Source: Lachnospiraceae bacterium
Lineage (GTDB): Bacteria > Bacillota_A > Clostridia > Lachnospirales > Lachnospiraceae
DNA length: 64,000 nt
Assembly (NCBI GenBank): GCA_016287765.1
Contig: JAEEWS010000006.1
Location: 1 to 64,000 of the forward strand
Direction: 5' to 3'
Part shown: positions 7,090 to 16,500 of the stretch, in pieces
Numbering within the stretch: the first letter of the stretch is position 1
Layout of the letters: every line of letters starts with the position of its first letter
Program-made: the position numbers and the translations under genes
The notes under the pieces: generated by a model
Seen by the model: only the letters and a program-made list of their open reading frames with translations
The model's database searches: none
Told to the model about the DNA's origin: nothing

Positions 7090-9585
7090 TCAGGCAGTAA
7101 CGATCTCGCTTGCCTTTTTAAGACCGAGCTTCTCGATCGCTTCCTCGCGCATCTTATACTTAAGTATCTTTCCAGCGGCATTCATGGGGAAACCGTCCAC
7201 AAAATCTATATACTTTGGCACCTTGTGTTTAGCCATGTGCTCCATGATGTAGGTCTTCATCTCATCAGCCGTCATGGTCTCGCCCTTCTTAAGAACTATG
7301 CATGCCATGATCTCTTCTCCCATGGCCTCGTCGGGAACACCGATGACCTGAACGTCCTGAACCTTCTCATGGGTGTAGATGAACTCTTCGATCTCCTTGG
7401 GATAAATATTTTCGCCGCCGCGGATTATCATATCCTTAAGACGTCCTGTGATCTTGTAGAAACCGTCTTCCGTCTTGCATGCCAGATCTCCCGTATGGAG
7501 CCAGCCCTCTTTATCGATGGCGGAAGCTGTTGCCTTGGGCATCTTGTAATAGCCCTTCATGATGTTGTAGCCTCTGGCCACAAATTCACCGTTAACATTG
7601 GGCCCCACTTCTTCTCCTGTCTCAGGATCCACTATGCGGCACTCGATCTCGGGAAGATTTCTGCCCACGGTATTCACCCTCTGTTCAATGGTATCAGTGG
7701 TACAGCTCATAGTACATCCCGGAGATGCTTCGGTCTGTCCGTAAACTATGGTTATCTCCGTCATATGCATCTTATCCACAACATCCTGCATTACCGCAAC
7801 GGGACAGGGACTTCCTGCCATGATGCCGGTACGCATGTGTGAAAAGTCGGTCTTTTCGAAGTCTTTATGCTGAAGCATTGCGATAAACATTGTAGGTACG
7901 CCGTGAAATGCGGTGATCTTCTCCTGATTTATGCAGGCAAGGGATGACTTGGGTGAAAAATAAGGGATGGGACACATGGTGACACCGTGAGTTACCGAAG
8001 CAGTCATGGCAAGTACCATTCCGAAGCAATGGAACATGGGTACCTGGATCATCATCCTGTCTTCCGTGGAAAGATCCATGCGGTCTCCGATATTTTTACC
8101 GTTATTTACTATATTATAGTGGGTAAGCATTACTCCCTTGGGGAAACCGGTGGTCCCGGAGGTGTACTGCATGTTGGCAACATCGTCCTTATCAACGTTT
8201 GCAGCCATCCTGTACACTTCCTGAACGGGAACGGAATCTCCCATACGCACAGCTTCGTTCCAGGTGATAGCCCCCTTCATCTTAAAACCTACGGTAATAA
8301 CATTTCTCAGGAAAGGAAGCCTCTTGCAATGAAGATGCTTGCCGGGTTTTCTCTCTTCCAGTTCGGGACAGAGTTCCCTGATGATGCCCTCATAATCGGA
8401 ATCCTTGTATCCCTTGATCATTACAAGGGTATGGGTATCCGACTGCTTGAGCAGATACTCTGCCTCATGGATCTTATAGGCGGTATTCATGGTCACAAGA
8501 ACAGCACCGATCTTTGTGGTTGCCCAAAAGGCAATATACCACTCGGGAACGTTGGTTGCCCAGACAGCCACCTGATTTCCCTTCTTAACGCCCATGGCGA
8601 TAAGGGATCTTGCAAAGTTGTCCACGTCCTCGCGGAACTCGGCATAGGTTCTTTCATATTCGAGAGTGGTGTACTTAAATGCTGTCTGATCGGGGAATTC
8701 ATTTGCAATATCATCCAAAAGCTGGGGGAAGGTCTTCTCGATCAAAGTTTCCTTCTTCCAGAGGAACTTTCCTGTATGGCGGTTATTGTAATAATAATGC
8801 TTTTCCTTCTTTGAATTCCTGATAAGGTTATCCATTGCATAGAAATAATGGGAAAATACCGTTTCGGATTCCACGTCTTCTATATAGGAAGTGTTCCATT
8901 CCAGAGAGATAAAACCGCTGTAATTAACGGAACGGACCGCATTTATCATTTCACTTAAGGGAAGGATACCGTCTCCAAGGAACTCGATCTCTCCTCTCTC
9001 GTTCTGATCCAGCACATGAGCCAGCTTAACGTAGGCTCCCAGATTGGTGATGGTGGTATCGGGATCTTCATCCGCACAGAAGTAGGTATCGTGCATATTC
9101 CAGTCTGCACCCAGGAAATCCGTGGCATAATACTCCAGCAGATCTCTCAGTTTCTTCGTGGAAGAAAAAGCCCCCGTGGTTTCGATTATGATCTCCACTT
9201 CCAGTTCATGAGCGAATTTAAGAGCCTTGTCCAGGAATTCATATATATTCGCGTCACTTCCTTCCGCAGCATGAACCTTTACGTATTTTACGGAAAGGGC
9301 TCTGGCTATCTCAAGAAGTTTTACGAATCCGTCAAAGTATTCACTGTCTGCCTTTGTATCCGCAATGTTAAGTCCGCTGTCAAAAGCGGCGATCTTTATA
9401 CCCTTATCCGAAAGAGCCCTCTTGGTCACTCCCGCAGTCTCAATGGAGAAGGGTGAAATGTTACTCTTAAACTGAGGTGCGTTGATGTCATGGATCTCTA
9501 TGCCCTGAAATCCCATTTCCGCCGCATAGGAAAGGATCTCATCAAACGACTTGTCCGTATATTTTGTGGAAAAACAAATGTTCAT
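7090..9585 (-). CDS. TIM-barrel isomerase-like domain fused to an AMP-forming acyl-CoA ligase
   Basis: An 831-residue fusion. Residues 1 to about 260 are a xylose-isomerase-like TIM barrel (AP endonuclease 2 family); likely metal ligands lie in IIIETTG, GADWNMHDTY, KLAHVLDQ and SLEWN. Residues about 285-831 are an acyl-CoA synthetase of the ANL family, with the P-loop YTSGTTGFPKGVMLTH, GQTEAS, the hinge TGRLKDMIIRGGENIYP and the C-terminal catalytic lysine context GKILK. The ligase should activate a carboxylic acid as acyl-AMP and then acyl-CoA. The substrate is unknown. It lies 19 bases behind the LeuA-like gene in one T-box-controlled transcript. AGGAGAG precedes the ATG. Confidence 0.88.
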   Translation of the reverse strand: MNICFSTKYTDKSFDEILSYAAEMGFQGIEIHDINAPQFKSNISPFSIETAGVTKRALSDKGIKIAAFDSGLNIADTKADSEYFDGFVKLLEIARALSVKYVKVHAAEGSDANIYEFLDKALKFAHELEVEIIIETTGAFSSTKKLRDLLEYYATDFLGADWNMHDTYFCADEDPDTTITNLGAYVKLAHVLDQNERGEIEFLGDGILPLSEMINAVRSVNYSGFISLEWNTSYIEDVESETVFSHYFYAMDNLIRNSKKEKHYYYNNRHTGKFLWKKETLIEKTFPQLLDDIANEFPDQTAFKYTTLEYERTYAEFREDVDNFARSLIAMGVKKGNQVAVWATNVPEWYIAFWATTKIGAVLVTMNTAYKIHEAEYLLKQSDTHTLVMIKGYKDSDYEGIIRELCPELEERKPGKHLHCKRLPFLRNVITVGFKMKGAITWNEAVRMGDSVPVQEVYRMAANVDKDDVANMQYTSGTTGFPKGVMLTHYNIVNNGKNIGDRMDLSTEDRMMIQVPMFHCFGMVLAMTASVTHGVTMCPIPYFSPKSSLACINQEKITAFHGVPTMFIAMLQHKDFEKTDFSHMRTGIMAGSPCPVAVMQDVVDKMHMTEITIVYGQTEASPGCTMSCTTDTIEQRVNTVGRNLPEIECRIVDPETGEEVGPNVNGEFVARGYNIMKGYYKMPKATASAIDKEGWLHTGDLACKTEDGFYKITGRLKDMIIRGGENIYPKEIEEFIYTHEKVQDVQVIGVPDEAMGEEIMACIVLKKGETMTADEMKTYIMEHMAKHKVPKYIDFVDGFPMNAAGKILKYKMREEAIEKLGLKKASEIVTA

Positions 9586-9604
9586 TTAAAATCTCTCCTT
9601 TGCT

Positions 9605-11005
9605 CTACTCTTCGGTATATACGATCTTGTTAATGGCGCTCAGATAGGCTCTTACGGAAGCTCCTATGATATCTGTGGATATGCCTGTTCCGGAATAAAG
9701 ATTTCCGTTTACTCTAAGCTTTACCACAGCCTGTCCCATTGCCTCACGGCCTTCGGTTACGGACTGGATCTGGAAATCATCCAGTTCATAGTGATGTCCC
9801 AGGATCTGCTCGATGGCTTTAAAGGAAGCATCAATGGGTCCGTCGCCTACGGAAATACCGGACAATTCTTCACCGTTCTTAATGAGCTTGATATTTGCAC
9901 TGGCAGAAATTATATTTCCTGAGTTGATAACGTAGTTTTCCAGCTTGTATGTGGGAGGCACCTGCATTGCGGAGCTGGCAACGATGGCCTCCAGTTCTCT
10001 TCCGGTAACCTTGTCCTTTTTACGGGCTACTCTTAAAAATGCCTCATAAACATTCGCCGAATCCTCTTCGGAAAGGTCATATCCTATCTTTGCACAGGCA
10101 TCGGTGATAACATTGATGTCATCGTTTATATCAAATGTTCCCTGATCCTCGGAAGAAGCAACGACCATATGGGAACTGCCGTCGGAATGTCCGATCATTC
10201 TCTGCATCTGGCTTACACTTCTCTGCAGTTCAGTCTTTACGATGCTCATCTCTGTGCCGAGTGCATCGCTTCTTTTGTCAAAGAGTTTAACAACACAGGT
10301 AACAGCCGGGAAACCTCCTCCTGTAACCGTAGTCTTGAAATCGGTGGCTCCTCCGATGGCTGCCGCATTTGCACAGGCAGTTGCCATATCCAGTTCATTT
10401 GAAAGCTCCACGGAAAGTTCTTTTTCCTTAAGCTCCGGAACATTCTCAAATATCTTTTCTATGAAACTCTTCATTTCATCGGGAAGCATAATGCCTGCGG
10501 TATCGCAGACCGTGATCTTGGAAGCGCCTGCTTCTATGGCTGTTTGGATAGCCGAGCAAACGAAGGGAAGCTCTCCTCTTGATGCATCAAGTGCGGAGAA
10601 TTCCACATTCTTGCAAAGGCGGGTCGCTTCGGTTACCAATTCCTTTATCATATCAATGATCTGAGGTCCCTTTTTCCTGCAGACATATTCCATCTGTACG
10701 GCCGACACGGGAACAGCCACGATGAGGGAAGGCTTCTTAGCCTTGGCGATGCAATCCCAGGCCCTTGTTACTCCCTTTTTCGTGAAGCCTACGGGAATGG
10801 ATACTCCGCTCTTCTTAAGTGTACCCGCAATTGTCTTTACAAGGAGTTCCTGTCCCTTTGAATCTCCCAATTCGGGAAGTTCGATGCAGGAATAATTGAC
10901 CTTGTCCATGATCTTTGCGATCTCAACCTTCTCTTTAAAGGAAAGGGAAGTGTTGTTCTTTTCGCATTCTCTGATTGTGATGTCCGTAAATCCGATCTTT
11001 TTCAT
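9605..11005 (-). CDS. divergent 2-isopropylmalate synthase-like protein
   Basis: A 466-residue protein with an HMGL-like TIM barrel (about 1-280) and a C-terminal LeuA allosteric domain (about 345-466) carrying GDGPIDASFKAIEQI and GTGISTDIIGASVRAYL. It belongs to the LeuA/homocitrate synthase superfamily, but expected active-site residues differ. The usual RDGxQ near the N terminus is RECEK. The usual metal-binding HxHND is replaced, by my alignment, with ELSNE in VELSNELDMA. It may therefore not be a standard Claisen-condensing enzyme. The regulatory domain and the T-box leader both point to leucine. AGGAGAG precedes the ATG. Annotating it as leuA would be premature. Confidence 0.8.
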   Translation of the reverse strand: MKKIGFTDITIRECEKNNTSLSFKEKVEIAKIMDKVNYSCIELPELGDSKGQELLVKTIAGTLKKSGVSIPVGFTKKGVTRAWDCIAKAKKPSLIVAVPVSAVQMEYVCRKKGPQIIDMIKELVTEATRLCKNVEFSALDASRGELPFVCSAIQTAIEAGASKITVCDTAGIMLPDEMKSFIEKIFENVPELKEKELSVELSNELDMATACANAAAIGGATDFKTTVTGGGFPAVTCVVKLFDKRSDALGTEMSIVKTELQRSVSQMQRMIGHSDGSSHMVVASSEDQGTFDINDDINVITDACAKIGYDLSEEDSANVYEAFLRVARKKDKVTGRELEAIVASSAMQVPPTYKLENYVINSGNIISASANIKLIKNGEELSGISVGDGPIDASFKAIEQILGHHYELDDFQIQSVTEGREAMGQAVVKLRVNGNLYSGTGISTDIIGASVRAYLSAINKIVYTEE

Positions 11006-11090
11006 TTTCTTCTCTCCTGATCAAAAATGTAGCGGCAGTGTTTTCTGCCAAGTCATTGCCTCCGAAATGAAATCTTTTGTATGACAATAC

Positions 11091-11378
11091 AAAAATCCCG
11101 GAAGCGTTTTTTCGCTTCCGGGACGATAAATTCTTATTTACCGCGGTACCACCCGTGAATTTCAGATACCTTAGTATCTGCTCTCATCGGACTCATTTTA
11201 AAGTCCTAAACCATGATAACGGGGTTAACCGTAGTTCCTTATAAAACCACAGGTTTTTGGGGAACTCCGCTCCGGCAGGAGACAGCTTTAAACTTCGTTA
11301 TCCGCTCACACCACCCGCGGACTCTCTGAAAATCGATGTGTTCAAGCTTAATGCCTTCATCGCGTTTCTTTAATGATG
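11091..11378 (-). promoter_or_regulatory. T-box leader controlling the LeuA-like operon
   Basis: Read on the minus strand, the leader has the stem I distal element AGAGAG followed by a GC-rich loop region (11300-11325), the conserved T-box GGGTGGTACCGCGG (11141-11154), and a strong terminator at 11096-11123 with a U tract. Uncharged tRNA pairing with the UGGU of the T-box should favour the antiterminator; U in the fourth place fits a tRNA with discriminator A, as in tRNA-Leu. My hand fold puts CTC (Leu) in the internal loop of lower stem I, but GTC or TCC share that loop, so the specifier is tentative. Confidence 0.9.
11096..11123 (-). terminator. T-box attenuator terminator
   Basis: On the minus strand CCCGGAAGCG, a short A-rich loop and CGCTTCCGGG are followed by ATTTTTG. 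It is the terminator that competes with the T-box antiterminator. Confidence 0.88.
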
Positions 11379-11384
11379 CATTGC

Positions 11385-11413
11385 ATTATAGTTGAATGCA
11401 GTAAAAAAGTCAA
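11385..11413 (-). promoter_or_regulatory. promoter of the T-box operon
   Basis: On the minus strand TTGACT, a 17-base spacer and TATAAT. Transcription should start near 11378, giving a leader of about 370 bases before the LeuA-like ATG. Confidence 0.78.
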
Positions 11414-11459
11414 ACTATTTTTTAAAATAATTATTATAAATTCAGGTTATTAATCCCAT

Positions 11460-12836
11460 TTACAGGGATTCGGTGTGGAAAGCCTTACTGTAATGCCTCT
11501 TGGCCTTCTTCATGCATATATAATAGGCCGGGATAAGGAAAAGATCGGCGGCGATCCAGGCTACGGGGCTGGCAAAACATATGCTTATAAAACCGAAGGT
11601 GGCAGGAAGAAGGATGCCTATAAGACAGCGGGCGATCATTTCCAGGATACCCGCAAATATGGCCAATGTGGAATAACCCATGCCCTGGATGGTGTATCTG
11701 AAAGTCAGCACGATGGTCAGCATGAAATAAAAGGCCGCACTTATCCTTATACATTGCATGGCATATCCCATGGCTTCCACTTCCTTGGCTTCCATAAACA
11801 AAAGGCCTATATATCTTCCGAAGAACCAAACTATACCGAAGACCACCACGGAAATGCCGAAGCCCAGGAATGTAGCCTGCCAAAGGCCTTTGTTCACACG
11901 GTCCAGCTTACCGGCTCCGATGTTCTGGCCCGCAAAGGTGGCCATGGCCGCTCCCAGTGCTTCCAAAGGACAGGTTACGACACTGCTGATCTTTCCGGAG
12001 GTGGTGACACCTGCAACAGTGATGGGTCCGAAACCGTTAACAGCCGTCTGGATGACAATGGTACCTATGGCTGTGATACCATACTGTATTCCCATGGGAA
12101 TTCCCACGGAAAGAAGCCTGAAAAGTATAAATCCGTTAACCTTAAAGTCTTTTTTCCTGAGTTTTAATATATCGTATTTCCTTGACATGTAAATAAGGCA
12201 AGCAAGTCCCGATACAGCCTGGGAAATGACGGTTGCAAGTCCCGCACCGTCAGCGGACATCTTAAAGCCCACTATGAAAAGGAAATCCAGGGCTATGTTG
12301 AGCGCTGAGGATATAAAAAGGAAGTAAAGCGGTGACTTGGAATCTCCTATGGATCTTAAAAATCCGGATGTCAGATTATAGAGAAAGGTAAAAGGTATGC
12401 CCGCAAATATGAGTACCAGATATTCATAGGCATAGTCATAGACTTCCTCAGGTGTGTCCATGGCCACCAGCATATTATCGCACAACAAGACCGTAACCGT
12501 GGTCAGGATAACGGAAAGTACCACCGCAAGTATGGTGGCTCCCGCCACGAATCTTTTAAGCATATCCATATTTTTAGCCCCAAAGCTCTGGGCTACGGGG
12601 ATCGCAAAGCCGGAACATATGCCGTTTACGGTGCCTATTACCAGAAACATGAGAGAACCTGTGGAGCCCACACCCGCAAGAGCGTTGATACCCAGATATC
12701 TTCCCACTATGGACGTATCCACCAGATTGTAGAACTGCTGAAAGAGCATACCGAAAAATATGGGCATGGTGAAGCTCACAATGGCCGGTAAAACTTTTCC
12801 TTCCGTTAAAATATCATTTTTGTTTACCTTGTTCAT
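11460..12836 (-). CDS. MATE family efflux transporter
   Basis: A 458-residue inner-membrane protein with about 12 hydrophobic segments, typical of MATE cation-coupled drug/metabolite exporters. The N-terminal stretch PIFFGMLFQQFYNLVDTSIV and the following GVGSTGSLMFL are characteristic, with the second MATE half starting near residue 235 (GIPMGIQYGITAIGTIV). The substrate cannot be read from sequence. GAGGTG lies four bases before the ATG. It is divergently transcribed from the Sfp-like gene with only 45 bases between the two starts. Confidence 0.92.
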   Translation of the reverse strand: MNKVNKNDILTEGKVLPAIVSFTMPIFFGMLFQQFYNLVDTSIVGRYLGINALAGVGSTGSLMFLVIGTVNGICSGFAIPVAQSFGAKNMDMLKRFVAGATILAVVLSVILTTVTVLLCDNMLVAMDTPEEVYDYAYEYLVLIFAGIPFTFLYNLTSGFLRSIGDSKSPLYFLFISSALNIALDFLFIVGFKMSADGAGLATVISQAVSGLACLIYMSRKYDILKLRKKDFKVNGFILFRLLSVGIPMGIQYGITAIGTIVIQTAVNGFGPITVAGVTTSGKISSVVTCPLEALGAAMATFAGQNIGAGKLDRVNKGLWQATFLGFGISVVVFGIVWFFGRYIGLLFMEAKEVEAMGYAMQCIRISAAFYFMLTIVLTFRYTIQGMGYSTLAIFAGILEMIARCLIGILLPATFGFISICFASPVAWIAADLFLIPAYYICMKKAKRHYSKAFHTESL

Positions 12837-12846
12837 ACTGCACCTC

Positions 12847-12874
12847 TTGACAAAAACAAGAATCCATTTATCAT
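12847..12874 (+). promoter_or_regulatory. promoter of the Sfp-like gene
   Basis: TTGACA (12847-12852), a 16-base spacer and TATCAT (12869-12874). The ATG follows seven bases later with no ribosome site between, so a leaderless transcript is likely. Confidence 0.6.
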
Positions 12875-12881
12875 TAAAAAT

Positions 12882-13508
12882 ATGAATAAGCTCTATGTAT
12901 TAAACATCGAACAATTTAATAATCCCGATGTCTATATGAAGGCCTACAGATATATATCGGATGAACGTCGTAAAAAAGCAGACTCCCTGTCTCATCCTCT
13001 CGGAAAACAGCGTTCGGTAGGTGCGGGCTATCTTATGGCTCTGGGTCTTCATGAAGCAGGTCTTTCTCCCTATGAAGAACGAATCTTTTTTTCTACCCAC
13101 GGCAAGCCCTATCTTCCGGATCATCCGAATGTCCATTTTAATGTTTCCCACAGCGGAAGTTATGTGGTCTGTGCCTTTTCCGATGTTACCGTCGGTATAG
13201 ACATTGAAGAGATAAAGGACATAAAGCCCAATCTGGTCAAGTTCGTCATGAATAAGAAAGAACTGTCCATGTATGAATCCATGAACGATGCCGATAAAAA
13301 GATATTCTTTTATGAAAACTGGACCGGTAAGGAGGCTTTCCTTAAGCACATTGCCAAGGGCCTTACTCTCCGTCCTTCAGAGATCTATTCCTCCTGTCGG
13401 GAAAAGATCGAATCCCTGAACTTTTATATCTGGCATGACATTCCCGGTTATATAATAAATCTTTGCACAGCAAATGAACGTCCTGAACTGACCGAAGTGC
13501 GATTATAA
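12882..13508 (+). CDS. 4'-phosphopantetheinyl transferase (Sfp type)
   Basis: A 208-residue enzyme that transfers phosphopantetheine from coenzyme A to a serine on carrier proteins. The Mg-binding motif VGIDIEEI (near residues 105-112) and ENWTGKEAFLKHIAKGL (near 146-162, the WxxKEA motif) are intact, as is the N-terminal HGKPYLP and VHFNVSHS. The length fits the Sfp class rather than the short AcpS class. No carrier protein or peptide synthetase lies in this window, so its target is elsewhere. No ribosome site precedes the ATG. Confidence 0.88.
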   Translation: MNKLYVLNIEQFNNPDVYMKAYRYISDERRKKADSLSHPLGKQRSVGAGYLMALGLHEAGLSPYEERIFFSTHGKPYLPDHPNVHFNVSHSGSYVVCAFSDVTVGIDIEEIKDIKPNLVKFVMNKKELSMYESMNDADKKIFFYENWTGKEAFLKHIAKGLTLRPSEIYSSCREKIESLNFYIWHDIPGYIINLCTANERPELTEVRL

Positions 13509-13532
13509 CACAACTACTACACCAAATGTTTA

Positions 13533-13563
13533 CAAAAAAAAGAGTCCCTAAGGACTCTTTTTT
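13533..13563. terminator. bidirectional terminator
   Basis: AAGAGTCC, the loop CTAA and GGACTCTT are flanked by A8 on the left and T6 on the right. It serves the converging Sfp-like gene and carB. Confidence 0.88.
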
Positions 13564-13597
13564 AGTTGAATGTGTGAAACTTACCAATTTTTTTAAA

Positions 13598-16500
13598 TTA
13601 CTTGCCGATCCTGTTGTGCCAGCCCTGAAGGGATTCGATACTGCTCTCTCCTCCGTTCTTCTTAACGTAGAGGATTCCTTCGGCGGTAGCACGTCCCGCA
13701 GCCATAGTGGTCATATAAGGTATCTTGCTTCTGATGGCAGCCTTACGGATATAGGAATCGTCATCGGCTGATTCTCTTCCTGAAGCAGTATTAAGGATAA
13801 GGTTGATCTGTCCGTTTGTAATGGCATCTGTAATATTGGGTCTGCCTTCACGCAGCTTAAAGATCTTCTCGCACTTAATGCCGTTTTCAGCCAGCTTGTC
13901 TGCTGTGCCTCCGGTAGCAAGGATGTTAAAGCCTGCTTCTTCAAAGGTCTTTGCAATATCTACAACTTCACTCTTATCCTTGTTGTTTACGGAAATGAGT
14001 ACAGTGCCTTCCAAAGGAAGTCTTGTCTGTGTAGCTTCCTGAGCCTTTACGAAAGCTTCTCCGAAATGCTCGGAAATACCGAGGACTTCACCTGTGGAAC
14101 GCATCTCGGGTCCAAGGATGGGATCTACTTCAGGGAACATATTGAAGGGGAATACAGCTTCCTTAACTCCGTAATAAGGGATGTTCTCATGCTTAAGTGC
14201 AGGAACGGGTGAAGGTCTTCCCGTAATATCCATGGTTGCGATCTCGGTAGCGAGAGGAACCATACGGATGTTACATACCTTGGAAACCAAGGGAACAGTA
14301 CGTGATGCTCTGGGATTGGCTTCGATAACAAATACCTTGCCGTTCTCGATGGCATACTGGATATTCATAAGACCCTTTACATGCATTTCTTCTGCTATTC
14401 TCTTTGTATAGGTCTCGATAGTCTTAAGGTTTTCTTCGCTGATGTGCATCGAAGGGATGATGCATGCGGAGTCGCCGGAATGTATGCCTGCAAGCTCGAT
14501 GTGCTCCATAACGGCGGGCATGAATGCATGAGTGCCGTCGGAAATGGCATCTGCTTCGCATTCCATGGCATGATTCAGGAAACGGTCAATGAGGATGGGT
14601 CTGTCGGGAGTAACGCCTATAGCCGCATTCATATAGCCTGTCATTGCTTCATCATCGTAAACCACTTCCATACCGCGGCCGCCAAGTACGAAGGAAGGAC
14701 GCACCATTACGGGATAACCGATCTTGTTGGCAACAGCCTTGGCTTCGTCAACGGTAACAGCCATACCCGATTCAGGCATAGGTATGCCCAGCTTGTCCAT
14801 CATCTCTCTGAAAAGATCTCTGTCTTCAGCCATGTCAATAACAGCAGGGCTGGTTCCGAGGATCTTAACGCCATTCTTTTCAAGGTCGGCAGCCAGGTTA
14901 AGAGGTGTCTGTCCTCCGAACTGGGCGATAACACCCACAGGCTTTTCTTTATTGTAAATGCTTAATACGTCTTCAAGAGTAAGAGGCTCGAAGTAGAGCT
15001 TATCGGAAGTATCGTAATCCGTGGATACGGTCTCGGGATTACAGTTTACGATAATGGTTTCAAAGCCCAACTTTCTGAGAGCCTGAGCCGCATGTACGCA
15101 GCAATAGTCGAATTCGATACCCTGACCGATCCTGTTGGGACCGCCGCCAAGGATCATGACTTTCTTTCTGTCATCCTTAACAGGGTTCTTGTCGGAACCG
15201 TTATAGGTGGAATAATAGTAAGCGGAATCCTGTGTTCCGGATACATGTACGCCTTCCCAGTTCTCAACAACGCCGATGGCTGTTCTCTTATTTCTGATCT
15301 CATCTTCCGTAAGACCGGTGATCTTGGAAAGATATCTGTCGGAGAAGCCGTCCTTCTTAGCCTGTGTAAGTTCGGCATCACTGATAGCCTTGCCGCTCTC
15401 AGCCAGCTTTTCTTCCTCTTCCACCAGTTCCTTCATCTGCTCCAGGAAATAAGTCTTTACATAGGTGAGCTTTTGGATCTCTTCTATGGTCGCCCCCTTA
15501 CGGAGAGCTTCATATATAAGGAAGTATCTTTCGGAATTGGGTGTAACGAGTTTGGATAAAAGTTCCTCTTTGGTAAGGGAATTGAAATTCTTTGCATAAC
15601 CCAGTCCGTAACGTCCGGTCTCCAAAGATCTTACAGCCTTCTGGAAAGCTTCCTTGAAGTTCTTACCGATACTCATTACTTCGCCTACGGCTCTCATCTG
15701 GGTTCCCAGCTTGTCCTCTACGCCCTTGAACTTTTCAAAGGCCCAACGGGCAAACTTGATAACGATATAGTCGCCTCCGGGAACGTACTTATCAAGTGTT
15801 CCGTACTTTCCGCACGGGATGTCGCAAAGGTTGAGGCCCGTAGCCAGCATTGCGGAAACCAATGCAATGGGGAAACCGGTTGCCTTGGAAGCAAGTGCCG
15901 ATGAACGGGAAGTTCTGGGATTTATTTCAATAACAACTATTCTGTCTGACTTGGGGTCATGAGCAAACTGTACATTTGTTCCGCCGATAACCTCAACAGA
16001 ATCAACGATCCTGTATGCCTGCTCCTGCATTCTCTTCTGAACCTCCTCGGAGATGGTGAGCATAGGTGCTGAGCAGAAGGAATCGCCTGTATGTATGCCA
16101 AGAGGATCGATGTTCTCAATGAAACATACGGTGATCATCTTCCCCGTTGAATCTCTTACGATCTCAAGTTCCAGCTCTTCCCATCCGAGAATGGACTCTT
16201 CAACAAGTACCTGACCAACAAGGCTGGCCTGGATACCTCTTGCGCAGACAGTCTTCAGCTCTTCTTTATTATAAACAAGACCGCCGCCTACGCCGCCCAT
16301 TGTGAAGGCAGGACGAAGAACTACGGGATAACCGAGTTTGTCGGCAATTGCAAGTGCCTCATCTACCGAATAAGCAACTTCGCTTCTTGCCATCTCAACA
16401 CCGATCTTATTCATCTGCTCTTTAAATGCGACACGGTCTTCACCACGTTCGATCGCATCTACCTGAACGCCGATAACCTTAACATTGTACTTGTCCAGGA

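Noticed and set aside
9605..11005. Plain leuA (2-isopropylmalate synthase)
   Set aside because: The metal-binding motifs are not preserved, so I name only the superfamily.
11475..12167. 230-residue open frame antisense to the MATE gene
   Set aside because: Composition is that of a reversed membrane protein gene; nothing recognisable.
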